DNA of 64,000 nucleotides from positions 10,242,972-10,306,971 of the forward strand of contig NC_045146.1 of the NCBI RefSeq assembly GCF_008831285.2. The letters are read 5' to 3'. The notes beneath the pieces are model-generated. The model searched no databases. It was not told the origin of the DNA and was given only the letters and a program-made list of their open reading frames with translations. Positions 44,974 to 56,759 of this stretch are shown in pieces. The translations under genes were made by a program, and so were the position numbers. Each line of letters begins with the position of its first letter. Positions within the stretch are counted from its first letter, which is position 1. This DNA comes from Nymphaea colorata. Lineage: Eukaryota; Streptophyta; Magnoliopsida; Nymphaeales; Nymphaeaceae.

Positions 44974-46555
44974 GACGATATTGGTGAATCAATCCAGGTA
45001 GTCAATTAGTATGTAAATTTTAGCCTTCAAGGAATATTCTTATACTTCAATGACTTTATCTTGCACTTTGGGATCAAGTTCCTTCAAATTTTGCATTATT
45101 GGTTGGCTCCTTGGTTTTAAATCAACTTGTGCTCCACCAGTTTATGATTTAATCCAGGCATATCTTTGTAAGTCTAGGCAGACACTTCCTTGTAGTTTTT
45201 GAGAAATTGGATCAATTTGTTTTCTTCTTCTATGCTTATATTGGAGCCAATCTGGATCCTAGAATCTTGATTCATACCAATGTTGATCTCTTTGGTAGGA
45301 TATTTCGACATGGTAGGATATTTCGACATGGTAGAAGGTTGATCTTCTTTGTTGACTTGTTCTAGCTCTAGGATTTATAATGGTTCCAACATCTATTCTT
45401 CTTGCTTTTGTTCAACATGTTCTTGTTTGACTCCATCTTTCCACATTGTCTATGCTACTTCTCCTTTGATGTGGTGTCTATGTATTGTTTTCTCTCCTCT
45501 AGGATATTGGAATTGAGTACTTCTGAATTGGATGAGATGCAATAATAGTTCTTATAGAATGTTGTTAAAAAAAAATAGGAATATAGAAGAAAGATTGATG
45601 GCAGGAAGGAAGGAGAGACACATTTTGGAGGAAGAAAATCTTGACTTTATTGATATGAAAAGTGGGGACCCATCGTCCCTACAAACTATTGGGGCAGCCA
45701 AACATGGACAAAATTCTAGTGATAATTTTGTGATCTATGCCTCCCGCTTCATCTTGGCCTTCTCATTCCTACCTTTTTTTTCAAAAGCCTTCCTTTTATA
45801 GCCAAGTCCGGTGGTGCCATGTTGACAAGACCTCTGCTGAGAGGCTTGATTGGGCCATCTTCGTTCGCTCTAAGGGCCTTATAGGGCTTGTAGGCCATAT
45901 GGATTATCATGTAAAATCCTTTCATCATTTCTACAAACCTTCCATATAAAGGGTGATTTTTAAAGAAGTCCACATAAATCCTTCCTCCTGTCTTGAAAAA
46001 GTTCAATCCGTCCATTCGATATTGTTTACCTTACTGGCAAGTTCATTCATTTCCATGCACTTAAAACTGTTGTCCCGATTGGCTTCTTCAGTTTTTATGC
46101 ACACTGGAGTCTTAGATTGTATATATTGGTATGGAGAACATGGACTGAGGTAGACTCTCTTATGGATCTTCCACTAGGACTATCATGACTGCACCTCCAC
46201 GATTCCATTTTATGCATTAGAGCAATGTAGATGGTACTGCATTTGCCTTATGTAGCCAGGGGCCACCCAGAAGTAGATTATAAAACGAAGGGACATCCAT
46301 AACATAAAACTGGATTACATGAACCGTATAATTGATGGACAGATCTAGATAAATATGTACCAAACAGATTGATGGCTTAGGTCAAACCAAAAAATGGTCA
46401 TATTGTCTACCATCTAATCCATATCTTTGAGTCCCAAGGCCTTTGCCGTTAAGTCTGGATATATGTTCAAACTACTATGAATGAAAACAAGCATGACAAT
46501 TTTTCGTATGTGCCCATTTATGCATTTAGACTTTGGATTGAGAGATAGTTTTGAG

Positions 46556-46765
46556 ATTCAGATATGATCTAAATCTAGAGAGAATTCCAGAAAATGGATC
46601 TCAGATATGAGTTTCGAGATTAAGGTCAAGGTCCAAATCTAGAGAAAATTCTAGGAAATGGATCCCAGATATGGTTTCGAGATTTAGATCAATTCTAAAT
46701 CTAGACAAACTTCTAGAAAATGGATCTTGGATATGATAAGAGATTCAGATTACCAGATAAGAGAA
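46556..46765. repeat. About 62-bp tandem repeat, three to four units
   Basis: Units of the form GATT..GATC..AATCTAGA.A.A.TTC.AG.AAATGGATC begin near 46,556, 46,618, 46,679 and 46,740 (partial). Confidence 0.75.
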
Positions 46766-48540
46766 TTAGATGTCAATACTTCATGGATCTAAAAATGTTT
46801 ATGAAAACATTATTGGTGCTCTAAAGATTATAAACTTAGTTTATATGTTACATATAGTCTAAGTGTGGGATGTCATTATTGAAGATGAAATATCGATTTT
46901 GCCCTTGGGCATGGATAAGAGGTCTTAAAAGGAAATGACTATTTTAGCCTTGGTGAAGATTTAGATCATTTGTTACGTATCTGAAATAAGAAAAGGATCT
47001 CAAACTGGAGGTTCAAAGGCTTGATGAACTTAGATGCATGTGACAAGTACTGCTAAGTTCATGTGGAAAACATGGATTGAAAGAACATGACTATTTTACC
47101 CCAGTTGTGATCTTTGATGAAACAAGCTCAAATAATGAATTTGGCTTGCGACAAGGCTCTGTGATTCAAAGAAAGCCATAAATTAAGGTATATGTGGCTT
47201 ATGTATTATGTTTATGACTCAAAATGAAATTATTGTTGTACCCCAGTGTAAAACTAGAGCTTTGAATGAGTTTTATTGATATGACTAGAGCAGCATGTGG
47301 CTTACTTTTAGATAGACCTCGATTAAAATTTCCCTAAAAAATTCCTCTCATATTGTTCTAAAAATAATTTTTTTTAATTTCTAAGCTATAAATGTCATAT
47401 TTATAAAAGGAAACTTACGGGGCTTGAAAAATCAAGTTATCTTTGGACTTTTCACTGGTGAAGCTGGGGTGCTTAGATAAGCCACTTATCGGTAATGGTA
47501 TGTTGAAAGATAAAAAAAATGGATTTGATTTAGCTTAATTGAGTTTGATAGCTATTTACAGATTCTAGTAAGTACTAGAAATGAGCTCTGTCACATTTGT
47601 AACTAAATTGAATTCAAACCGCGATGAATAAACTCGAATGAAAATGAAGGAAGAGAGATTTCTATATGATAAGCATGAACTTGGCTTCGTTTCAGCTCAC
47701 TCTATCAGTTTGAGATCAAATTCAGCTCAAACTCCTAAAAATTGGAGACACAAATCATACTAAGGGAAAATAGAGTTCTATATGATAAACATGATCCTAT
47801 CTTGATTTTAGATTTATATATGATGAACATGATCCTAACTCGATTTTAGATTTATGTATGGTAAGCATGATCACAACTTGATTGCAGTTTACTCTTTCAA
47901 GTTAAGCTAAAATTTGTCTCAAATACCTGCAAATAGAAGAGAGAGCGAGCTCTGGCACATTTGAAATCGAATTGAGCTTAGACCAAGATGAAGCGGCTCA
48001 AACCAAACTAAGAGAATATATATTTATACATGGTAAACATTATCCTAACTCACTTCGAGGTAACTCATCTAACTGAACAAAATTCAACTCGGACCCTGCT
48101 AAACAGGAGAGAGAGAACTAAGTAGAAATCCACGAGTTATCTAGAACTAAAATTTGGGCTAAGATGTGCTTACTCAAACTGGTCAAAAGAGCTAGTGAGC
48201 TGATTTTAACTACCCTTAGAGACTTATAGAGCTAAGAATTACCATGTTTGAGTTTATTCTAAATCATTACCTGACTTTACGAAATTGTCTAACATTCATG
48301 GGTACAATGGTCTGTTTAGGATGGCAGCAACCTAGGTGATCAAGGTTAGGTCCCTAGTTTCGGGATAAAGTTCTGAAAGTTATGTTTTAGATTTTCTAAC
48401 CAAATATGGTCATTTTGTTGCTTTTCCACAAACCTTCTCTACTTTTTTAGTTGTAGAAGCCTTTCATGAGCTTATAGGAAAACTTCATAGGGTCCCCAAA
48501 ATCATAACGACAAAGAGGAACAGACTTCCCAAACCATGTT
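46766..48540. other. No gene recognised; short repeats
   Basis: AT-rich, with frequent AACTCG-type words. A 38-bp repeat (ATGAT(A/G)AACATGATCCTA.CT.GATTTTAGATTTA) occurs near 47,779, 47,817 and, diverged, 47,857. It may belong to LTRs of neighbouring gypsy elements but has no matched copy here. Confidence 0.45.
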
Positions 48541-48542
48541 TG

Positions 48543-49190
48543 GAAGGGGTATTGTAAACTGATGGAGGCAAAAGTCTATTTCAGTATAGCATACCATCCC
48601 CAAACCAGTCGCCAAACTGAGGTGGTCAGTGAGACACTCGAGACCTTCTTACGGTGCTTTGAAAGTCATAAACCAAAAAGTTGGTCCAAGTATTTGTCAT
48701 GAGGTGAGTGGTTCTACGATTCAAGTCACCAGTCTACCATTGGTATGAATCCCTTGAGGCAATATACGGTTACCCACCTACATCTTTGCTGGAATATGAA
48801 AAAAATGCTAGTTAAGAGCTCAATGTGGGTAAACAATTGAAAGAAAGAGATAAAATCCTAAGAATTTTGAAAAAGAACATTGAAATAGCAAAAAAAAAAC
48901 AAAATGGAGCAGCAACATGACACAAACTAAAAGGAAAGAGCATTCAAAATGGGTGGCTAAGTACTCCAGAAGAGACTTATGAGAGGCCAGAAAACCCTAC
49001 TTGGCCAAGCCTATTCTAAGTTGTTCCCTCGCTATCATGCTCCTTTCAAAGCCCCTAAAGTCATAGAAAAGGCATTGCATAGATTGTGTTTACCTAATGA
49101 TACACAAGTCTATATGGTCTTCCATGTTTCTAGACTTGAACCTTTCTTTGATACACCCACTTTTGAAGAAGATGAACCTCAATGAAATGA
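48543..49190 (+). pseudogene. Ty3/gypsy integrase C-terminal remnant
   Basis: The plus strand shows AYHPQTSRQTEVVSETLETF, LRCF and KPKSWSKYL, then WFYDSS and STIGMNP (48,580-48,760), followed by a clean frame at 48,979-49,185. That frame reads AYSKLFPRYHAPFKAPKVIE and VYMVFHVSRLEPF, the GPF/Y and HVS-L-KPF region following the integrase core. Upstream pol is missing or unrecognisable. Stops and shifts occur before 48,979. Confidence 0.85.
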
Positions 49191-49250
49191 TCCATTTCCT
49201 TTACTGGCCCAAATCGTGAAATCGAGGTGGGTAAGATGAGAGGGTCATTT

Positions 49251-49364
49251 GTTGCATGAACTCTTGGTCCAATGGCATGACAAGAAATGTGATTAACTTG
49301 GTAGATGTCATCTGTTGCATGAACTCTTGGTCCAATGGCATGACAAGAAATGTGATTAACTTGG
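49251..49364 (+). repeat. 63-bp tandem duplication in the gypsy pol tail
   Basis: A 51-bp stretch starting GTTGCATGAACTCTTGGTCC is exactly repeated from 49,251 to 49,314, with a 63-bp period that preserves reading frame. It reads like the LLVQWHDK-type chromodomain-side segment. Confidence 0.9.
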
Positions 49365-49423
49365 AAGATGATGTTTTGCTTGACAGATTTCCAATTTTCC
49401 AAGTCTTGGGGACAAGACCCATC

Positions 49424-49438
49424 TAAGGGGGGAGAAGT
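49424..49438 (+). other. Polypurine tract of the plus-strand gypsy element
   Basis: AAGGGGGGAGAAGT directly precedes a TGATGTGGGCCC start that I read as the 3' LTR. Confidence 0.65.
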
Positions 49439-50061
49439 TGATGTGGGCCCACACCCAACCACACAAACACTTAGGAGGTCAGCCCGCAGCAGTGCACAGT
49501 TATGCCTTCTCCAGCCATGCACAGTCAGAGATCTCCACATTTGAGGAGTTGCCTCAGCCCAAACAGTCCCTACAGCCCTCTAGTGGGACGCAGACAGCAA
49601 CATTGGACCAGCTAGCATGTTTAGAGACCACCCAGCCCTCTTCTAGTGTGCAACCTATCCTGGGCAAGCCCACTGGCAAGAAATAGCAAAAAAAAAAAAA
49701 TACAACTGAAATTTGAATACAATTTAGAGCAAATAAATTGTAATGTTCTTTAAAATATTTGGGACCAATCAAATGCATGCAAGGAGCTACTGTCGACAAA
49801 CAGTTGTACATGTGACAATATTAACGAGTGGCTTAAGTTAAAAGGTGATGCTTGAAGCGAATATATCTGGTGAATGCTTATTGTTATTTAGTTTGTGAAA
49901 TTGTAACATTTGCTTTTATATAAAGTGAGAATTTGTACATGTTTATATATAAATTCCACTAAAATTACCATTTGTGAAGAGGTTTTCTAAGACGAAAGAG
50001 TTTAAAACCCCAAATGCTAGATGTATTTTAAAAAACAGTCAAAATTTTTAGGGATTCTACA
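49439..50061 (+). repeat. Probable 3' LTR of the plus-strand gypsy element
   Basis: Begins TGATGTGGG after the polypurine tract and ends TTCTACA. A candidate TATA box TTATATAAAG lies near 49,916. The 5' LTR is not in the window, so the right boundary rests on TG...CA ends only. Confidence 0.45.
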
Positions 50062-50524
50062 GCAAACGGAGAAGCACATGAAATATTATTTCATTCATCT
50101 ATTAGTAGTCTGGTTGCTTCTCCAAGGGACTAACATTTTACATAGATGACATGCAAGTTGAGACAAGTGAATTAAATTAACCCTATTATCAATTAATGAT
50201 GGGGAAAAGGAAAACTGTCTCGACGTTATAGTAACTAGAGACTCAAGCATATCATCACATAAAAGAAATAAAAAACTAAAGTTTGAATATGCGCCTATGG
50301 GCTAAGCTACATTAAAACTTCTGAAAGATATTGGTGAAGTCATTCGCTCAATGTTGAAATGGCCATCAGAACATAAATCTGAAGCATGTCCAAATATTTT
50401 CAAAGAGCTGGAAGGCGATAAAGAAGTTGACCGCCAATTTTACATAAGAGCTATGGATTTGTTCATAAATCCATGATATCCAGACGTTTCTGGTCATTCA
50501 CTAAGTATGCATAAGAAGAATGGT

Positions 50525-50613
<89 letters not shown>

Positions 50614-51489
50614 TAGGTGGTTATGAATTTGTTTTACCTGGTTCTTTTGAGGTGGTCATGAATTTGTTTTTTGTGGTTTTCATGTGGTCATGAAATTGTT
50701 ATTAGGCAACAATTGACGTAGTCTTGTTTATTTGTCAATAATTGGATCCATAGTTGAAGTTTATCACATTTTTTGTGGAGATTATCATTTTGTTAGGTCA
50801 ATAAATGTTGTTTTTTGAATTAAACTAGTTCCAACTGTTATTTCATTCATACGATTTAATTAGTAATAATTAGTGGTTTTCTAATTGTCCTCTTATTTCT
50901 TTGTTGTTTGTACATTTTATTCTTAATTGTACAAGTGTATGTTAATAATTAGTAGTTTTCTTTTCTTAATTTAGGAACTTTTGGAAAATGAACAATGAGA
51001 TGAGCATCTTGCTTTTAGCTAATATGGCTGTTTAGTAATTATGTTGGACATGTGATGAGTCAAAGACCACATAAGGAAATTATGTATGATTAGGTTCATC
51101 AACGTGGTGATTTTGCTGGAGATTGTTTACTTAGACATAGTCAAATTCTTTTTACTTATTGTGCAAGGAGCTGTATATATATGCTATTTTATATAATATA
51201 TTGAGATCATGAGATTTATCATATGATGAAGGACGTGTCATGGTTGAAGAAAAAGTTGCAGTACTTCTGTTTATTATTGCTCATAATGCACATAATTGGC
51301 AATAAGTATTTTAGGGCAATTTTGAATTAAATATGTGAGCTAACACAAAGAACACAAAAAGTTTCTAGTGAACACAACTCCAACAAAAATAAGAGGCAAC
51401 ACTCTCGTTTCTATCAATATTTTAAGGTAAAATGTAATTATTATACCTTTCATTAAATGTTTAAATTATAGATTTAGTGAATATAGTTA
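50062..51489. other. No gene recognised
   Basis: AT-rich sequence with a microsatellite at 50,528-50,611. No motif or terminal repeat supported. Confidence 0.5.
50528..50611. repeat. Compound (TA)n(TG)n microsatellite
   Basis: About 17 TA units followed by about 25 TG units. Confidence 0.95.
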
Positions 51490-53440
51490 GGGCGCATTTG
51501 GCTGCCCCCCGAAGACAGTGTTTTATGTTTTTCCTTCAAAACGACTTCTTTAGTGTGTTTGGCTACCCATGAAACTAGGTTTCTCGAAAACCAATGTTTT
51601 GGGGTTTCTTGAGTGCGTCTGCAACAAAAGCTTCTCTTCCTTCTGCTGGTTAATAACAACTTGGGTTGCCATGGTGAAGCGGTGGTAGCATACAGTACAG
51701 ATGACCACGGCCAGCACTAGGAGAGGCAACCATTTGTGGCAGGGTGCCTTATTGCATCCTCCTCACGGCTGCCTAATGTGTTGTTGCAAGGAGCAATAAA
51801 CGCAACCACCAGAAGTGTTGCCCAAATTGCAAATGTGTTGCAGATGTGTTGTTGAAGCGCTATTTAATGTGAAGACTTCATTGGGTTTGAGCAGTCAGGA
51901 CTAGCACAGAAAGGTAAACCCTTAAAGCCGATGGGCAGGCATCCGTTGCCAAGATGGCCATATTGTTGGCCTCAACATCTTCGGTTTGAAGAGAACTAGA
52001 TTTTGGTTCCCAAGCATATAGAATGTGAAATCTTACCTTGGCATAACGGATGATATGCAATGTAAAATGATTTTTCTCCTCCCGTGAAGAGTTCATAATG
52101 GATACCATATAATGCAGGTTTTCTGCTATTTGGTGGGGAACCTACAACATGGAACTGTCCTGAGTTGAGAGATAAAAGTCCTCACCTAAACTTGTACGTC
52201 GTCTGATTGTGAGTGGAAACGTAGTATGTTCGATTTGATCCATACAAAAAGGAGGAACATGCTTACAGCCATTGTGATGCTGCTTCAAATTGTTGCACTG
52301 CCTTGATCATTGACACAGTCACACAGTGTCTTACCAACGAAAGGAAGTAAAGTTCTGCCACTTTGTATGTGACTGGGCATAAAAGAATGATGAGATAACT
52401 AGCTGACCCAGGTTATCCTCCCTACTTAAAGGAGGAAATTCAGACAACTGAATATATTTCATTGCTTTATGTGTTTGCGTTAGGCAGGGGCGGAGGGAGG
52501 GGGGGCAGTAATGCATTGGCATTTTTCAATATAATTTTTTTTCCTTTATGTCGTCTCTCCATTGCCATTCTTCAATGCATAAGAAATGCGTTCATAGAGT
52601 CCATCCCACTCTAGTACATGCGCTGCTAGAGTTTCCTCCCAATGGAAAACTGTTCGAACATTATTCAAAGTTTTACAAGTTCAGCTATAGAAGACAAAAA
52701 TTTACAATAAAGTCTTAATTCCTATATAATGACAGAACTTTTACTTTTCTGTTGTTGGCAGGACACTGCGAATGTGTCAATTTTCAAGGCAGTTCAACAA
52801 TTTGAAGCAACATCACAGTGGCTGGCACGGTTAAGCTCTGGTGTAATGATGCTCAGTAAACTGCTGTTCATATGTGTGTCTGCATCTGTGTGTGACTGTA
52901 TTTCATTATAAAACTATAGTTGGACAAAATTTTCTGTGGTAGCGGTGCCCAAGTTTCTCAGTGTGAATTTGTTGATTTCCATATTCATTTTATGTGACCA
53001 CTTAAACAATTGTTCATTACAAAATAGCGAAAGCAAATTAGACCTTTAAAAAAGTGGGCAGTTAGTAAACTGCCGTGAAAAATTGTTACGTGGAATAAAA
53101 GGCTTCTATTATGTGGATAGTATAATTCCTTGATTTCCTTTGTAATCTTTTATTTATGCATTGGTATGCTCATTCTACAAATACATTCATGCAAGAGCTC
53201 GAAGCCATACTAACTTACTGTAAGTCAACCATACATTAGCCGAAATAAGTTTGTAAAGCAACACCAAAACCCATTTTTTGTCATCCAAACAAAAACAAGT
53301 TTATCAACAGTGAAAACCTGGTTTTTACATGTTATCCAAAAAATAGTAAAACCAAGTTTCGAGAACACATAAAAAACTGGTTTTCTCAAAACCAGGTTTT
53401 CAGAAAACCCATTTTTTAAGGGGTGCATCCAAACAAGGAT
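51490..53440. mobile_element. Possible PIF/Harbinger-like element with captured DNA
   Basis: The left end GGGCGCATTTGGCTGCCCCC and the reversed right end ATCCTTGTTTGGATGCACCCC share a TTTGG.TGC.CCCC core, and TTA lies directly outside both ends. The inner flanks also echo each other in opposite orientation (GTTTCTCGAAAACCA against GTGTTCTCGAAACTTGG). TTA duplication and G-rich TIRs fit PIF/Harbinger, but terminal identity is weak. The interior shows no transposase, and includes CAGGGGCGGAGGGAGGGG near 52,487 and an exon-like piece at 52,763-52,850. Confidence 0.4.
52763..52850 (+). other. Exon-like fragment of unknown origin
   Basis: A pyrimidine-rich stretch ending TTGTTGGCAG is followed by a frame reading DTANVSIFKAVQQFEATSQW with LARLSSG. 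Composition and acceptor look like a genuine exon start, but I do not recognise the protein and no further exon is evident. Confidence 0.3.
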
Positions 53441-54840
53441 TTAATAATTGATTGTATTAAATATTGTAGTTACTATTTATATGCGAGTGCTTATGAGCTA
53501 TTGATGGAACTTATATTTGTATTCAGGTATTGCTTGAAATAAAGGGATGTTTTTACAATAGGAAGCAAGTATGCACTCAAAGTGTGATGGCTATGATGGA
53601 GTCTGATATTAAGTTTCATTATGTACTTGCTAGTTGGGAAAGATCGGCATTTGATTCAAGAATAGTATATTAGGTTATGACGCTCTGGCACGACTATAGA
53701 CAAAAAATATCCCCAGTAGAATGTCAGTGGAGTTATCTGATCAACATGCTGCCCCACGTCCGCCAAAACATGAAAAGGCAAACAACAAAAGGCTTATCCT
53801 TCACAATATGGCAACAAACCAGATAAATCTCTAATCCTTCAAGGTAAGGGCTTAAATCTAGAGTCTAACATACAAAGAACATAATCACTATGATATTATT
53901 ATACGCAATGCAGTCACATAACTTCTCATGGAAGTCCCTTATACATACTACAATATGTAAGGATCACTCAATAGCCACACTCTACACATTATATTCAATT
54001 TAAGCACATTCACTTCATTCATGTTCATTTTGTTTACATTCATTTCAGTAAACTGGTAACTCTTGTGAGTGCAAAACAAAGGCATGTGCACACCACGAGA
54101 GATCTACAGTTAGGAGACAACTCCTATGGTAGCTTGAAATGATACAGATTCATTCACATTGCAGTGGTAGAGCAATCATCCATGAATGTGTGAATTTCAA
54201 GAAGGGTTGTTCATCCTTTCGTAGGACACCCAGGTTGCGCAGGCAGGAGCCCAACGCTCTAAACACATCACACAACGATATCCTTAGGCATTGCACCGCC
54301 TGCACACTGGTTAGGCGGGACTAATGCCAAGGATGGGACATATCGCAAACATATTACCATATCCCACTAGCCTCCCATCAATTATTCTTTTCTTTTTTAC
54401 TTATCATTATGAGAACACCATTCACAATAGGACTGATTAACACACGAGGTTGGTTCACTTCACGAGTGCACTCATACCTCAACTTGCCTCCATAAGAGGG
54501 ACATACATACAATAAATGCTCTTAGCTAGTCATATCATACTTGATGAGCACTTCTACTCATTAAGTTCGTTCAATTGAATCACCGCCCAACAACAATGCA
54601 AAAGAAAATCTCAAAGCATTCACATTGGTCAAATATAACAATCACATCATACAGAAACTTAGTCAAACCATGGAGAGTAGTCCCGATCCATGTTTGGCTC
54701 ATAGTTATACTATTCAAATATCATGCTTTGATGCTCACTAATGCACAATCGGGGTTGATGAGATACTTGACTCGATACCCCCCCCCCCTTTTTATCTGTC
54801 CTAAGCAGTTATAATTTCTAACATGCATATGCCATCGCAT

Positions 54841-55190
54841 AATAATTTAAAAACAATCAATCAATCTCATAATCAGTCAATCTCACACATACAACCACAA
54901 TGCAATGAGCAAGCTATATCACACATCATTCAAACAACACACAATCGTAGGATCTAATGATCCTTAAAAAACACGTACTTAAGAACTTAACGCACTTTGT
55001 ATTTGCCCCCCCCCCCCCTTCCCCTTTAATAATTTAAAAACAATCAATCAATCTCATAATCAATCAATCTCACACATACAACCACAATGCAATGAGCATG
55101 CTATATAACACATCATTCAAACAACACACAATCATAGGATCCAATGATCCTTAAAAACACATACTTAGGAACTTAACGCACTCTGTATTT
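54841..55190. repeat. About 185-bp tandem duplication in the left LTR
   Basis: AATAATTTAAAAACAATCAA...ACGCACTTTGTATTTG(C)CC is repeated from about 55,027. Copies differ at several sites and are joined by a C-rich run. Confidence 0.8.
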
Positions 55191-55263
55191 GGCCCCAGGC
55201 AAGGATCTGCCTGGATTACTGCACTCTGTATTTGGCCCCAGGCAAGGATCTGCCTGGATTACT
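55178..55263. repeat. Exact 43-bp tandem duplication
   Basis: The unit starting GCACTCTGTATTTGGCCCCA at 55,178 is repeated without change at 55,221. Confidence 0.95.
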
Positions 55264-56759
55264 GCAATACGTGTCACGCGTCGCCACAAACACCCAAAAT
55301 TGCCTCGATTTCTAAATCTTATCACTCAAGGTCAACTCGACGTCCCTGGTGCACCTACAAAAATTCAAAGTGATAAGTACTTGCTAATAGGTTGAATCGG
55401 CTCATAGAACATTTTTTCTAGTTTTTCCCATATTTAAAAAGTTCATTGAGTGTGAACCTTTTGAAATGCATCTTAGGTGCATCATCAATACATTAGACAC
55501 TGAATAGGTGCCTAACACCCTGTTGAGGCATCAACATTTGCAATTTTATTTTTCCATTTGCAATCAAAGATGATACTATACTATTTCACTAGCAATAGCA
55601 TATATCAAACAACTCATCCAAAAAAATGTATTTCCTTCGCACCCTTGTGTACATCTAGATCCTAATAACTTAAATGTTTTGTCTTCCCTCCAAGCCATAA
55701 ATTTAGCCTACAAAGAAACATCAATACTACCTTCCCACATGCGTCGTAACATCCAAAAAAATATTGATAGATCCTCGCCCTTCCAAAACTGTCCTAGACC
55801 TTTTCCCATATAATAAAATCTCTATTGTGCATTCTAAGTCATTCAATCTTTAATCTAGCATGCTCAAATAATAATGATTTATGCGCTTAAAAAAAATATT
55901 AGACAAAATATCAATTAGGCCTTGCTACCCCTCTTTTAGAGTTCTAGCTATTGTAGTGTCCTTGACATCCAAACCAAATGCTTGACTGATCCCTAAATGG
56001 CCAAGGTCATATGCTATTGTTGCCTCCAACACCCTTTATTTGCTAATATGAGGGGAAAGACACACTCCTCCAATGGCCAAATCCAAAACAACCTAAAGAG
56101 CATGAGAATGGGCAAGAGAGAGATCAAGAGGGAAGTCTGACGATAGCAGAGGGTATCTGGTTGAGAGGAAGTTGGTTTGGCTGAAGGAGACACATGCATA
56201 GGAGAGAGATACGGTAGAGAAAAATTGAGAGAGAGCGTCAAAAGGCGACAAACAGGAACAGTACAACAAAAACAAACGAGGGGAGAGTGCGGGAGACCAA
56301 GGGGAGTCGGTGAGAGAGGGCTCAGTTGAGGGAGAGTGCAGGGAGAGATGTGTGTGTGTGTGAGAGAGAGAGATATGGTGAGAGAACACTGGCGGAGGAG
56401 AGAGCAGAGGGCAAGGGACGATGAGAGATAGTGAGGGCGAGAGGACTTGGGATAGAGAAGGAGAAGAACATAGATGAGATAGAGGGCCACAAAGAGAGAG
56501 AAGACATAATAGACATAGAGAAACCGAGAGGGGCTTACCTTAGTGCCACCGCCCTTTACCTCCACCATCGCTGCTCCTTCTTCTGCCTCTTGTTCCTCTG
56601 CACCAAGCTCGAACCAACGAGAGAGATGAAGAGGGAGAGCCCTGGTGTCGGGCCTTCTTCTTCACACGGGTGGAGTTCGGGTCTGGGATTGGACCATGAT
56701 CCAATCTACTCAAAACACCACTCATTACATCCTCCTCAAATAAAATTTTGTCCTGAAAT

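Larger units (their letters stand above)
42800..46480 (-). mobile_element. Decayed Tat-like Ty3/gypsy retrotransposon, internal region
   Basis: From right to left on the minus strand: a protease-side segment with VMDVPSFYNLLLGGPWLHKA (about 46,200-46,330), a linker with MAYKPYKALRANEDGPIKP (about 45,850-45,920), RT (44,302-44,973), an archaeal-type second RNase H (43,700-44,000) and integrase (about 42,830-43,450). The additional RNase H between RT and integrase is the hallmark of the Tat lineage. Numerous stops and shifts. LTRs were not located. Confidence 0.8.
53676..56729 (-). repeat. 3' (left) LTR of the Tekay-like element
   Basis: From TGACGCTCTGGCACG it parallels 61,739-63,959 (for example CATAATCACTATGATATTATTATACG, GCAATGAGCA, and the AGAGAGAG-rich part near 56,330). 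It ends CCACTCATTACA. It lacks counterparts of 61,494-61,738 but carries extra internal duplications (about 54,841-55,190 and 55,178-55,263). The Leu/Ser-rich frame at 56,014-56,568 is compositional. Confidence 0.8.

Noticed and set aside
54150-54330. tRNA-like GCAGTGGTAGAGCAATC in the Tekay LTR
   Set aside because: Only an A-box-like string is present; no acceptor stem, anticodon arm or proper B-box, and it is repeated in the other LTR.
56014-56568. Leu/Ser-rich minus-strand frames in both Tekay LTRs (also 63,248-63,955)
   Set aside because: They derive from the CTCTCT-rich strand of the LTR and differ in frame structure between copies.
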